Assembly (NCBI GenBank): GCA_963678705.1
Contig: OY783211.1
Span: 10,368,603-10,432,602 of the forward strand
Origin: Panorpa germanica
Lineage: Eukaryota; Arthropoda; Insecta; Mecoptera; Panorpidae
DNA length: 64,000 bases
Direction of reading: 5' to 3'
Shown: positions 8,818 to 21,200 of the stretch, one piece after another
How the letters are laid out: each line of letters opens with the position of its first letter
How positions within the stretch are numbered: the stretch's first letter is position 1
Position numbers and translations under genes: made by a program
Notes under the pieces: model-generated
Told to the model about the DNA's origin: nothing
Seen by the model: only the letters and a program-made list of their open reading frames with translations
Databases searched by the model: none

Positions 8818-11493
8818 ATGAATTCCGAAAATATTTATAATCTGTTGGAAATAACTGACGAATTAAAGGACAACACTTTGAAGGGATTAAATCTTAAGAA
8901 GAGTGAAGTTGCCGAAGCTGTGCAGAAAGTATTGGAGTGGATAAAAGCTCAACCACATTTACAAAATGTTAAGCCAGGTGATGTATTTGATAAGTTACTT
9001 TATGTACTCGTATAATATGTTGCGAAACAATTGTGTCAACAAACCGCTGTGAACTGATGTTTGAGGTGTCGAATTTTTATTTTATTACATATTGAATTAA
9101 TAAAAAAATTGACGGAAATATATATTTGAGATTTCAATAGCCAATTTTATCAACACGCAGTGCAGTTTATATAAAATCATTTATGGTTCATAACCAAGTT
9201 TCAAGTTCAAAGATATTTATTAATGAAACGTTATCACAATAATTAATTTTAATTACAATATGACTTATTTTAATGTAAGGTTAAAAAACCCTGCTTTGCT
9301 ATGGTGGAATTTTGTATATAAAGAAATATGTATTTGTCTATGTTGTGTAGCATGCGCCTAGAGGATTGTGTTTTTCGGTAGTCTGTACTTGCTAGTCTTG
9401 AAGGGTAGGCTGTCGTGTGTGTATTGTCCCAAATGTTGTATTAATGGATTGTCGTGAGTTTTATAGTACTTTCAATTTTCTGGTTGCTACTTTATAATTG
9501 TTTTGATGTATATTGGACTGCCACGATTTTTACAGATGAGAATGTCAGACTGAGGGCTCTTCCACTCTATATTATGTTATGTATAAAGTAATTTTTCGAT
9601 GTTAAATATATGTAAAACTTTTCAGCAGGTTGGTACATATCAATTTAGAACTTTGTAGCTACTCTTACAATCGATGTGGACGTCGATTTTTTAGAAATTT
9701 TGAATTTTCAAATTATTTGATTTAAAAAGAAAAATTGAATTTAAATTCATTGCACAATGAGAAATAATTAAGAGTAAAAAATATAATGTAAGTGATAATA
9801 ATATAATTTGTGGAATATTTTTATTCAATTTCTTTTCCTGTATCCTCCTGCCTATGTATCATAAGAGAGATATGATTATTTTAAATAGTTTTAATTATGA
9901 CAGATGTACGCCAGATAGAATGTTTATTCGTTGGATCAAAGGGAAGCATAGAGCGCACCAAACAGGGAATGGACCAGTACTATACCATGAAAACTAATAT
10001 TCCAGAAATATTTTCGAATAGAGATCCCTCACACAAAGATTTCAGGGTAGCGTTCGAAGCAACGTAAGTAACATTTGGCATTTCATGTTTCCTAATATAT
10101 AATCTTGAATCTAGTGGCGGAACTAGAAATGTTGGGTTAACTCACAGTTATCGTAAAAGTTAATTAACATGACTAGTTAAAAAGAAATAACTGTAAATGA
10201 TTTTTTTTTAACTGCTACATACATACCAGGTTAACATTTGCGATAACTATAAGTTTAGCAACCGGCACTAAATCTTTCTTTTCGAGATTTTCAATTGGCT
10301 CAGCTCTCATTTTTGTCCTAGTTAAACATAACTGTAGTTACCAAGTAAAAATATCTGTGTCTTTGAGAAAACCAGACTTGAAAAACCAATTTTTTAGGTT
10401 AAATTTCAGTTGTACCATAATTTGAACCTTAATTTTATGCCCGCAGTTCCTGTACCATAATGTACCCAGTGTCATCGTCAGGTCACCGAATTCTTTGCAT
10501 GAAGTGCCACAAGGACACCAGTCGTTTTGTAGTTTATGATTTCTACAAGATTCTGATGATGCTTTTTGAAATCAAAGCGCGAATGGATTATTCCAGTGGA
10601 TGTATCTATGTTTGTGATTATTCAAATTTTTCAACTGGACATTTAGTTAAAATTACACCTGTGGCTTTGAAGAAAGCCATAATGTCTGTACAGGTAAATG
10701 ACTTATAAAAGAAGATTAATATATATGTATAGGTAGGTCATATAAATAATTGATAATGATAACAGTCATGAAGATAAATAAATTTTGATGTGTCGTAAAT
10801 TATATAACTATGACAAATGAAAAGAATATGAAAATATTATTTGATTATTATTTCAGGGCCCATTTCTAACACGGATTAAGGGTGTCCATTTCGTGAACGC
10901 TCCAAGTTACGCTGAGCCCTTCCTGACATTATTTAGAACGCTTTTGAAACCAAAGCTACAAGAACGAGTATGTATCTTATACTATATTTTAAATTACAAA
11001 AATTAAAGAAATATAACAAAATCGTAGCGTTGCACGTGCTGCACCTGAGATAGGCAAGATTGTATAAAAACAAAAGCAAAGTTTAAATAAAAATCTGTTG
11101 CAAAATTTTGACTGAATCATGAAATAATACTCTAAATTTTTAATTTACAACAGATTTTCATACATAAAAATATGGAAAGCCTTCACAAAGTTGTTGACAA
11201 ATCACTACTCCCGGAAGATTTTGGAGGATCCCAAAAACCAATGAGAGAAATTGTAGGTAATGCGTAAGATACTAGTATATTCACGAGAAATTTAAATGTA
11301 CTGTCTATCTGCAAAATATATGTTTAAATATCTGTTCTATTCAGAGCTATGGTTCGATGAGCTATTGAATTGGAGAAATTGGTTCCTCGAAGAAGAAAAA
11401 TATATTTCGGACGAAAGTAAGCGACCTGGACAAAACAACCCCGACGAATTTCTTGGAATACATGGGTCATTTAGAAAACTTGCTGTAGATTGA
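8818..11493 (+). CDS. CRAL-TRIO domain lipid-transfer protein (alpha-tocopherol transfer protein-like)
   Basis: Six coding exons (8818-8977, 9904-10063, 10447-10693, 10857-10967, 11154-11256, 11345-11493) join in frame to give 309 residues, the normal length for the insect CRAL-TRIO family. The N-terminal helical CRAL-TRIO-N part (about 1-105) contains DVRQIECLFVGSKGSIERTK and YYTMKTNIPEIF. The lipid-binding part (about 110-265) includes TRIKGVHFVNAP and the typical LLPEDFGG. The end, DESKRPGQ...GIHGSFRKLAVD, is characteristic of the family. Such cytosolic proteins carry small hydrophobic ligands such as tocopherol, retinoids or carotenoids; the ligand here cannot be told. The chosen ATG at 8818 is the first in the exon. 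A polyadenylation signal AATAAA lies at 11572. A broken copy of exon 2 lies 1.6 kb upstream. Each junction has GT...AG and matching phase. Confidence 0.9.
9290..9640. repeat. Dispersed repeat in CRAL-TRIO intron 1
   Basis: The stretch around 9400-9440 (GGGTAGGCTGTCGTGTGTGT followed by ATTGTCC) recurs at 39586-39612 in a leucokinin-receptor intron (GGGTAGGCTATCGTGTGTGT, then ACTGTCC). It is an interspersed element of unknown class; the edges are approximate. Confidence 0.4.
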
Positions 11494-11731
11494 ATATGTA
11501 CATTGTCGACTTGTGTGGTACTTTGTTGCATTTTTTTATGCCTGCACAAAGCATTATAAGATATAATCAGAAATAAAACTATCGAACCGAACTGCGAATC
11601 TAGATCCCTAATCCTTATGCAATACGTTTTGCAGTACAAACATTTCTATATATAAAATTTATGCGCCACTATTTATTCGATAATATTTATACTGCAAACA
11701 GTGCAGTACAATGCCGTGTGAACTCTACCTA

Positions 11732-12404
11732 AGGCCTGTCTCAGTATGGGACCGTATTTAAGCGACGGCGTATTCGGACGTAAATCGGCGGATTGGATGA
11801 GCTACAAAGCAAACCGCCTATGTGTGTCACAGATGTCTGTAGTCGTGTATTAGGGGGTGTATTGAAGTTCTTTAGTACTTATATAATTTATCATGAGAGC
11901 AAACTTTACCTTTAATTTTTATTGATACACTACTGGTATTAAAGGGACTTTAGCAATTATTATATATCTGAGTTCTGGTGGGCGTGAATTTAAATTTAGT
12001 TCTATCCTATTGGTATGAGCATCCGTGCCCATGATTCACTGAAATACAAACATAAATTGCATGCAGAACATACCCATGTCGCCGATAGATTTCATTTGAC
12101 CGCGTATTGCAGCGTAACAAAAGGCGATCTTAGGTATCCCCTCCAGTCTGACGCGGCTTTTTGCATTTACAAAGGTTCATATAGGGTATCGTTGTAGTAG
12201 TGGTAACGCTTGGATAAAATTCGCCTTTATACGCTTCTAATGTGCGAGGTAGTGCCGCCCGTATTCGGACTGCTTTGTAGCGTGCAGTCTGAGAGCTCCA
12301 GAGCGATCTCATTACATTTACATGGTTCGGATAGGTAAAGCGTAGTAGCTCGTATACGTCCGGCAGAAATTCGCTTAAATACGGTCCCATACTGAGACAG
12401 GCCT
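11732..12404 (-). mobile_element. 673-bp inverted-repeat transposon (MITE), copy 2
   Basis: The inverse-orientation partner of 2191-2863, of identical length and with very few differences. The terminal inverted repeat AGGCCTGTCTCAGTATGGGA is present at both ends. It is flanked by CTA at the left and TAG at the right, so a target duplication is ambiguous. The open frames at 12015-12197 (plus) and 12130-12426 (minus) are the element's internal sequence. The second extends past its end, so it is not a conserved gene. Confidence 0.85.
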
Positions 12405-13425
12405 TAGACTTCCAACGCGAAACCATTTGTAAGCGTTCTCTTTGTTTGTTCTATTTGTTCGATCGTGCAGTCTCAACCTTTCTACATAATAATAAATATG
12501 ATAAAATTGTCTTCTTTTGATTGAGTCTCCAATGTGCGCAAGTCTAACTGATGTTAATACAAAATGCGACTCAATATTGTATAGTGAAATGCTGCGCAGT
12601 ATTGTTTAAAGATGAACACAAGGTACTATTACAACTACTGTCAGAAACAAAAACCCTTCAATATTGCATTAGTATAATTGGTTTAAAGTTATATATTCCA
12701 CAACACAGTTGTAACTATTTCTAGGTCTAAAGTAAGTATAACAAATAAAATTTGTGAAAAATCACTTTCACGTTTGTTTTAATCATTTGTTTTATCGAAT
12801 TAGATATTGCTTTCGAGGTACAGAGCATATTACCGAGATATTTTGTACGAATATATGCTGCGAGGTCAGTATTTGAACTTTGACCGCTTGTGTAAATTAG
12901 ATTGCATATTGTCCAGGCGTTATGAAATGTATGGGCCATCTGTTGTACAAGACATTACAAATCAAGAAAATCTAATTTATTTCGCCATTACATTACATCT
13001 TAAAATGATAACTTCGTTATTAATCATATGATATTATTAATTCTCTACAAATTTTTCACCAAGTAAGCTCCACTAGTAAATAGAGTAAGGGATAAGTATC
13101 CCCATTATAGAGAAAACTTAGCTCTGACATTATCTCTGGTTCTAACTAGTCTTTAATGTACAGCACATGTACAGTTTAAACCACAACTCACTTCAGTTAG
13201 CTTGGTGAACTGCAACTGCATGCATCTGTGTACAACTGTCAGAAGCAAAATTAAACAGCATGGTTTAATATTATTTTGAGGTTATTTTCTGTGATTGTTG
13301 CTATTAGTACTGAGAATTTCGTTTTAAGAGTAGTTTTTGTGTATAGTTCACGGATTAAACAAGAAAGAAACTAAGATTACGCTATTAATTAACTGTTTCA
13401 TCATATAAATTAGTACAGTTTTAAA
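12405..13425. other. Upstream region of ppan; no gene recognised
   Basis: Holds a 74-codon plus-strand frame (12807-13031) and an overlapping 70-codon minus-strand frame (12727-12939). Neither has a recognised domain, a good exon structure or flanking splice sites that would join it to a neighbour. The leader and promoter of ppan should lie in the last few hundred bases; no TATA box is visible, as is common for housekeeping genes. Confidence 0.4.
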
Positions 13426-15601
13426 ATGGGAAGACCAAAGAAAGGTCGTTGTGTTAAGAAGAATTTAAAAGCGCTTTATACAGAACCTGAAGAGCTTATA
13501 AGAGCACCTCATTCAATTGTTATTTCCCGTGGATTAAATGGGGGCCATGTTAATGATCTTACAACAGATTTCAGGAGGGTTATGGAACCATTTACAGCAT
13601 CTTCTTTAAAGGTATGAGTACTTCAATAATAAGTTTGAGGTTAGGAAGTAATTTCTATTTCAATTTTCTTTTTAATTGTATAAGTTTAACTAATAAGTTA
13701 TATATACTTTCAGGTACGAAAGAAGAATACTTCAAAAGATTTTCTTTCAGTAGCAGGAGTGCTACATGTGTCACATCTTTTAACATTTAGCCATACAATA
13801 AACTCTACATTTCTAAAAATTGCACGAATGCCAAGAGGGCCAACTCTGTCGTTTAAGGTAAATGTCATAAATAGCCATCTGTTTAGATTGCAAAACCGAA
13901 ATTGTAACATTTATTTTATTTTAGATACACTCATTTAGTTTGTCCCGTGATGTCATCTCTTCATTGAAAAAACAGTTTGTTTTTGAGGAAGCTTTCCATC
14001 ATGCTCCACTTGTTGTCCTGAACAGTTTTAGTGGAGAAGGTATTCACCTGAAATTAATGACAACAACATTTCAAAACATGTTTCCTACCATCAATTTAAC
14101 TAATGTAATTACTATTGATATTCAATTTATATATTTCTAATTACGTTGCCAAATTATTGATCACGTTTTATTTGTTTGTAGGTACAATTGAGTACGATAC
14201 GCAGATGTGTATTGTTAAATTATAATCCAGAAACAAAACTAATAGATTTTCGCCACTACGCCATTAAGGCTGTGCCTATTGGATTATCAAAGGGTGTAAA
14301 GAAAGTTGTTCAAGGAAAAGTGCCAAACCTTTCCAAATGCAATGATATATCAGAATTTATAACAAAGTTAGTATACGATTTAATAATGATTTTGTATTAT
14401 TCAAATTAGTAAAGTAAAGAAGAAATATTATATTATAGGGCTGGAATGTTATCAGAAAGTGAGTTTGAAGATGATGAAACTGGAGCTGTAACTTTACCAC
14501 AGAAGCTAAGTTCTCGAGGTAATCATCGAGATAATAAATCAGCTATCAGATTATACGAATTAGGTCCCAGGTATGTAACATGTAACTTACTTATTTCTTA
14601 AATTACAAATTTGTATACACTACAAAATGAGTATAACGATACAAACTCATAAATCTATTACAACGTTCATAAATAATGAACAAAATGCTTCAATATATTT
14701 CCAAATAAATGAATTCCTTAAGAATGACTTTAAAAACTCATGACTCAACTCTTGTGAATGAATTTTTAGAATAACAATGCAGCTAATAAAGGTAGAAGAT
14801 GGCTTCAATGATGGACAAATACTTTTCCACGAATTAATTGTTAAAACTGATGAAGAAAAAGCACATATTGAAAAAATGAGAGCTGATAAAAAGTGAATAA
14901 CATTTATTTTGTATTTGCATACTGTTTTTGTATCTAACTAATTACATTTTTCATTTATTAGAAAACTAAAAGAGAGCCGTAGAAAAGTTCAAGAATCTAA
15001 CAAAGCCAAGAAAGATTTACAAAAGGAGGAATTAAAACAAAAATCTTTGGCTGGTATGGCTAAAACAAAATTAAAAGAAACAGATCGGCTTATGGAGAGG
15101 GCTGTAAATGAAGCTAATGAAAACGTAGAATATATTGACGATGATGCGCAATATTATCAAGATGAAGTTGGAGCTGCTCCAGATAAAGGTTTGAATAAGT
15201 ATTTCATAGCAGTTAAGACTTTTAAATTAATAAAATTTATTCTAAACCATATTTGTTTTATAGATTTATTCAATGGTTCACGACTTCCATCAAAGAAACT
15301 ATTTAAAATTAGACCCAGAACTAATAAACCCAAACCCGATAGCAAGAAAGAAAACAATTTTGATAGATCCAAAAATGATACTTTTAAAAATAAAAATGGA
15401 TTTACAATTAAAAATAAAAAGCTCACCAATGGTGGTCGATTTAATAAAAATAGAAATGAAAATTCAAAGAAAACCGGTGGAAGGGGTGGAAATCCGAAAT
15501 ATGGTTGGCGAGCACAGAATTCAGAAGATAATTCAAACAGCAAAGAAGGCTTCAATAAAAGCAATAAATTTGGAAAGAAAAAGAGTTTTAAAAGAAATTA
15601 A
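13426..15601 (+). CDS. ppan: Peter pan / SSF1 Brix-domain ribosome biogenesis factor
   Basis: Eight exons (13426-13611, 13714-13857, 13925-14104, 14182-14366, 14439-14570, 14770-14892, 14962-15188, 15264-15601) encode 504 residues. The N-terminus MGRPKKGRC is followed by a Brix domain (about 25-305) with the family's HSIVISRG, VMEPFTASSLKVRKKN, GVLHVSHL, PRGPTLSFKIHSFSLSRDV and RRCVLLNY motifs. After it come a coiled, Lys/Glu-rich segment and a very basic Asn/Lys/Arg/Gly tail ending KKKSFKRN. Ssf1/Ppan proteins act in the nucleolus in 27S pre-rRNA processing and 60S subunit assembly, binding RNA through the Brix fold; peter pan is required for larval growth in Drosophila. All splice junctions are GT-AG with matching phases and the introns are short. 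The last intron (15189-15263) is 75 nt and has no in-frame stop. A polyadenylation signal AATAAA lies at 15653. Confidence 0.95.
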
Positions 15602-18156
15602 ATGTTATTTATCATAAAATAATTTTTACTTGTTTATAAAACTATTTTAGTAAATAAATATATACTACATGTATTTAAATTTTATTTTTTTCTGCCTATT
15701 TAATAATTAAACAAATGAATGACAATACAATGAGTATAACTACAGTGTTAGCTATTAATAATAATTCTTTTTGTTTATATAAAAGTAAATATTACTTAAT
15801 ACATACACCAAAATCTAGAGCAACTAAAATAGAGCATAATATACAATATAAATAATGTAATTAAGCAATTTTCAAAAAGCAAAAGCTACCGTGAGTCAAA
15901 CTTAGTAAATGTTAACTGCAATTCAGTTGTGAACGAACGGATTTAATCAGTAAAAATAGTATCTCCTATATTTTAAGAGATATTAGCAATTAAAAAAGTC
16001 ATTTTGTCTCTTTAATTATATATTAAAAGGATTCAACGTTATAGAAAATGTCCATGTATGGTACGACACGTCTACAGATTTGCCATCTCTGTCATACAAC
16101 AGAGACGCATACGAGTGTGTGTGTGTATGTGATAAATCATTTACTACCAAAAGCTGGGTTTTTTATCCTATCATGTATTATATTACCAACGGTTGTAAAA
16201 AGAAAAAATTAATCTCTATTACCTCTTTCTTCGGTAACGTCTTATACGTAGTCAAAACATGCGAAACTGAATTAACTGAAATTCAAATTGGACATAGCTA
16301 CAATTCCGTCAACTTTTGGATATTTAAACATATAAAACCGTCAATATAGATAGTGTAGAAAGTAACAGTATGTGCTTTGAAATTTAGTAGCATGCCTGTG
16401 GTTCCAGATATCCGTAAGAACGCATGTTCAAATTTGATTTCTCTTTCATTTGTAGACAGAATTCCTGAACTTCCGAGAGTATGACTGGAGACGCAGTTAG
16501 AGGTTTTGTTAATAATGTATATACATATTTGAACAATGGTTTGGAAACGTCGACAAAACGAAATAAAGCAAATAGAAAACAACCGGATATTGCCAATATA
16601 TGTTGGCATCTCGGACGCTATTTACAGTGACGGATCTACTATTTGGGAAAGCCCCAAGTACAACTTAGTTTTCATCTACTTTGCTCTAAATAATCAATTT
16701 ATTTCTGAATAAAAACTACTGATAAATAATAAAGTAAAAGTTCTTTACTTTATTTATTTAAAGTTAAATATACTTTTGGAGGCCCCTTTTTGTGCGTCTG
16801 TGATGACACGGTACTGGTTAGTTATAAGAATAATATATAGGTCTTTCTATAGGTTTGAACATTATTTGTTTAACTGTAGGTGCAGCAAAAAATGATAAGC
16901 CTGGTTTGTCCATTGAAACCAGATTGCCCGTCCTATAACATGAGATATTACGGCGATGTGAATTTTACACAAAGCGTCTAATGAAATTCTAATTAAAATC
17001 TGTAATGAATTTGATGAGATCTTACTAGCGCCTCTGGTGGCAGGCAGGATCATGTGCGGGATTTTCAAAAATTACAATTAATATAAGACATTTAATATGG
17101 AGATATTTATATAGATGAATCCGTGTGTTTTGCTTTATAGTTGTCACCCGCTATAGATCTACGTCGAACTGTTGCAAAATAGTTTACATACTCGTCTTTG
17201 TTAATATTGTAGCTATCCAATTAAAACAATCTGTTAACAACAAAGGTTTTTGACACTTAAATTGAAGTAAATTGGACTCGTTGTTTTAAATTTATTTATT
17301 ACGCAGTAAAATTAAATTGATACACTTTACACGGGTACGTGCTAATTGTAAATAAAAAATTATTTGTATTTGATTCATTAACACAAACAAAATTAAAACA
17401 TTCCACAGCGTGTGTCATAGACATTTTCAGAGCTACTATTATTTCAGTTGCTAAAGGTCATTCTCACTTACCGAGTTGTAGTTATATTTATTTTTAAGCT
17501 TAACTGTAAGATTCAGCTTATGAAATATAAAGAAATAAAATAATATCCCAATAAAATAATAAACACAAAGGTCTTTCATTTGTGACAACTCACGTTTTGT
17601 ATGAATATGAATATGTGTCTGATCGCGACAGCAAGTAGATCGTCTAGAGATCAAAGTACCGCGTGTTCCATTCCCTATTTTACTAGTATAAATAACAAAT
17701 TATTGCATACAATAGCGTACCTAATATACCTACTCAAAATTTGTTACCATTTCTTGGATTATAGAAGCAGTCGAATAAAATTATCTCAGTAAATTAAAAA
17801 GTGTATATTCCGCGGCAACATTTTATTGTTATGTAAATTAAACATTCTTGCACTGACGACTGATGACTTCTTTGTACTTGTACGTTTTGTTATTAGATCA
17901 CACCTCAAGTTTTCGTAATTATTTTATATTTTTATGAATAAACAATGTGTTACTCAAATTGTCAATAGTGTTATTGATAAACAGTGCGTATTGTCAATAT
18001 GAAAGAACAAAGACCTTGAGTTGTGAGATGTGACAATTCGGAGTACTTCTGATCTGAGGTAACACATTGTCATAATGTCATTAGTTAACAATACAATCAG
18101 CGGATCTTGGGTACACCTGTATTTACATAATGCTATATTTCTGTCGTTTTTTTGGG
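15602..18156. other. Gene-free stretch between ppan and the Tyr/Gly-rich gene
   Basis: Contains the ppan polyadenylation signal and a repeat fragment at about 15960-16350. The remainder has only short frames on both strands (for example around 16298-16609 and 17451-17792) with no domain, signal peptide or consistent splice pattern. Confidence 0.45.
15960..16350 (-). repeat. Fragment of the TGGGCTTGTGTCC element family
   Basis: Shares 'TTAAAAAAGTCATTTTGTCT', 'TACAACAGAGACGCATACGA' and 'CCGTCAACTTTTG' with the copy at 53800-54175 and, in the opposite orientation, with the full elements at 4551-5242 and 7620-8254. Terminal repeats are missing. The 89-codon frame 16080-16349 lies inside it and is not a gene. 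Confidence 0.55.
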
Positions 18157-18164
18157 TATATAAG
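18157..18164 (+). promoter_or_regulatory. TATA box of the Tyr/Gly-rich gene
   Basis: TATATAAG preceded by GGG, 118 bases upstream of the chosen start codon. Such a strong TATA box fits a tissue-specific, highly expressed secreted protein. Confidence 0.6.
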
Positions 18165-18281
18165 ACACAACAGCTTTCTGGGAAATCATGAGTGTTAACA
18201 GAACTTCTCTAGTGGTTAGTTCGTAGTTATACTTTAAATATTTCTGTAATTTTACAAACGTGCGATATCATATAATACAAA

Positions 18282-21200
18282 ATGGATTTACATATAAAGG
18301 TGAGAGAAAATATAATAATGGCTTTTTATAACTGGGTATAAGTATACCACCACTAAATTTAGTTGTAAATATTTTTTAAACTTAACATAATGTAAGATTA
18401 CATAACAAATGTTCAAATCTTGCGACATAGATTTATGTTTTCTGACTGTAATAAAGCTTTTTATGTAAAATTATATAATCCTTGTAAGCAATTTGATGAA
18501 CTGTCACGATTTGTAAGGTGTCTGTCTCATTTGCACTTCGACGGGATTGTGAACCATGTCTTAATTTCTATAAATCTGTACCAGAAACTCAAATGTCCAA
18601 TTATTTCACAATAACTCCCTATATCGATCTTTAATTATTAAATAGATTCAAAGTTATAGAAAATTTCAATGCATGATCCGTCACTTCCGTTCCGTTTCCG
18701 TGATTTGTTAACTTTTTTATTCAACATGATCGTATACGAGTGTGTGTCTGATACGTCATTTACTGCTAACAACTCAGTTGTGTACCCATGAAGTTTTATA
18801 TCGGTTCGGTAATTCATATTTGATATAGCTATAATTAATTTACAAATATAACAAAAACCAAATATTTGAATGTAGAAATAGAAAAACGAACAAAATTATT
18901 TCTGTTGTAAGTGCCTGAAATTTATTAAATAACTTTTCTCTTGTTACAGTATTTTTTCGTTCTCATTGCGCTACATTTGACCTTGGCAGCTGACGAAGTA
19001 ACGAAATCTCCAGAAAAATCCACTGATTTGAAAACAGAAGCAAGTGAACGAAGTAAGTAATAAATGCAACTGCGTAAAATCTTTACTTTTGAATTATACA
19101 TATTTTGTTATTTATTTGATTGACAATCTAAAACTTGTCTAGAACTTGTTCAAATATTTTAAATTCATTACTTGTTAAAACAATTGAAATTAAACGTAAA
19201 TTTAGAAACTATAACCTCAAAGAAAACGGCAAAAGCTTCCTGATTGCCATATCACGATCTACACAATAAATATGAAATAAAAGTAGGTGTGGCTAGCATA
19301 TTATTCTATACATTGTTAAATCTTTTAAGTAAGTCTCGCCACAACACTTTTATCGCGTTGTAAGGGTAATCGTGCTCACGTCCGCATTACTGCATCGGAT
19401 ATATCTGAACCTTACCTTAAGCAATTGCATTAAATTAGCTGGCATTAAGGGGGAGTGTACTTTATACACTCAAAAGTCATAAAGCTATGAAAATGTTAAG
19501 CAAGATCTCTACAATACGATTTAGTCTTCTCATTATCTACATTGTATTACGGTCTAAGGGCTATCTCACCCTAACGGATGCTGGTACATTGTTCTCGCCC
19601 TTCAGATACATTGTTGATAGTCTTCGGTTCAGTAATCAATTAGCCTAGGGTTCATGAATTTAATTGCTAATCACTGAAATAACTAATTAGCATAAAAATA
19701 ATATTTGTTATGCAAATGTTAATGATACTCTGAACTTGTAATAATTACAATTAATTCTGTTTATTTTCTAATTAAAACTTTATAATATGTAAATAGAAAA
19801 CTTGTTATTTGTTTCGAACAAGTCAGCGCTTTTCTTAATAGATACGAGTAAATAGCAACGGGGTGCGGTGGGGTGTCTTATCTATATTAAGAATATTTAC
19901 ATTATCAGCTTTGATTCTCTAACGTTGCTGGTGCAGGTGTTATGTTTACCAAAATACAGTTGTTTTTAAAAACACGGTTGGTTGAAACGAAACAAAAAGG
20001 TGTTTCAATTTTTTAACATCAAAACTATTTTTAAGATAGCCGTCGTGTTATAAACTTCAACAGCAGAATGTGATTAATTTTTTGTACAATTATAAAGGAT
20101 CTAAATTTGAAATCGATTTACAGTTTCGGGCTAAGATAAATTTGATCAATGTTCGAAGTATTTGCGCGTTGAGTAAATTAACATCCGCACAATGCGACGC
20201 AGTTTGGTACTAAGTCGCATTGTGTTCTGTAATTGGAAAATACCCTTGTAGATCAATAACAAGGAGGTTGAGGTTAAGCATTCCTTTATTTTTATTTTGT
20301 GAGGACAGTAGATCGAGCATACAAAAATATCGTCGATAATTTTCTTTGTGTAAATTTTTATTAAAAATATCACGTACTGCTTCATAATGGTTTGCTGCTT
20401 CTCTATTATCTTTTAATCATTCAAGCAGGTAGGATAAATAAAATAAATTATTTATTATTTTACAAGCGTTAATATTAGTCACGTGATATTTATATATATA
20501 TGCCTAAAAGTTGACATAAATAAAAAGCTATAATATGTATATATTAGAGCTATCCATTAATTACATCATCCGTGGGTGGTAGAGGAGGTCCACGAACTCT
20601 AAAAGTGTGACAAGACGTAACAAACCGGGAGAAGTCATTTTCCTCGTGACTTTACATCTAATCTAAAATTCCACTTCAAAAGAAACAAAATAAGACTAAA
20701 AGGAAAATTGTTTTCTTCGTCACAAAGGGAAGAGAGAGCGTTCTTAAAGTGTAACAAGACGTAACAATAGTGACAGGAGGTTAAAAAACTATAAAATTTG
20801 TGTGACGTAATTTATGGATGATCTCTTAGGATACATTTCAATAAAAATTAAAAAAAAAAACCCAAATTCAAATTTCCAAAGAGCCAATAGAATTCAACCT
20901 ATAGCACTTTTGTGCACTTACTTTTAAAGGGTATAAATTTTACTGCATAGCCCCGTGTATATAAAGTTTCTATTTATATAACACATTAACGATCCGTATA
21001 TAGATATACCTAATATATAATATTTAATATATACGAAATGCATTATGAAATATAATAATGTAGATTGTAAAGCCGAAAGGCACACAATTAATATAATAAA
21101 TATTACAATATATATACGATATTTATAATATAAAATATCATGTTAAACAACTTTGCTTAGTAACTTTCTAATATATTTATTATTTGTATATAAGTTATAT

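Noticed and set aside
12130-12426. 98-codon frame that resembles a second copy of the frame at 2205-2465
   Set aside because: Similarity between the two is explained by the duplicated 673-bp transposon. The frame starts outside one element end, and there is no transposase motif.
12807-13031. 74-codon frame with RYRAYYRDILYEYML, looking protein-like
   Set aside because: A 70-codon frame overlaps it on the other strand, there is no recognised family, and no splice sites link it to ppan. Kept only as a note; transcript data could change this.
15157-15564. 135-codon minus-strand open frame opposite the ppan 3' exons
   Set aside because: It is the complement of the A-rich, Lys/Asn-coding ppan tail, giving a Phe/Leu-rich shadow. 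The ppan exons on the plus strand are supported by family motifs.
15273-15617. 114-codon plus-strand frame overlapping the last ppan exon
   Set aside because: It is in a different frame from the coding exon and has no conserved features.
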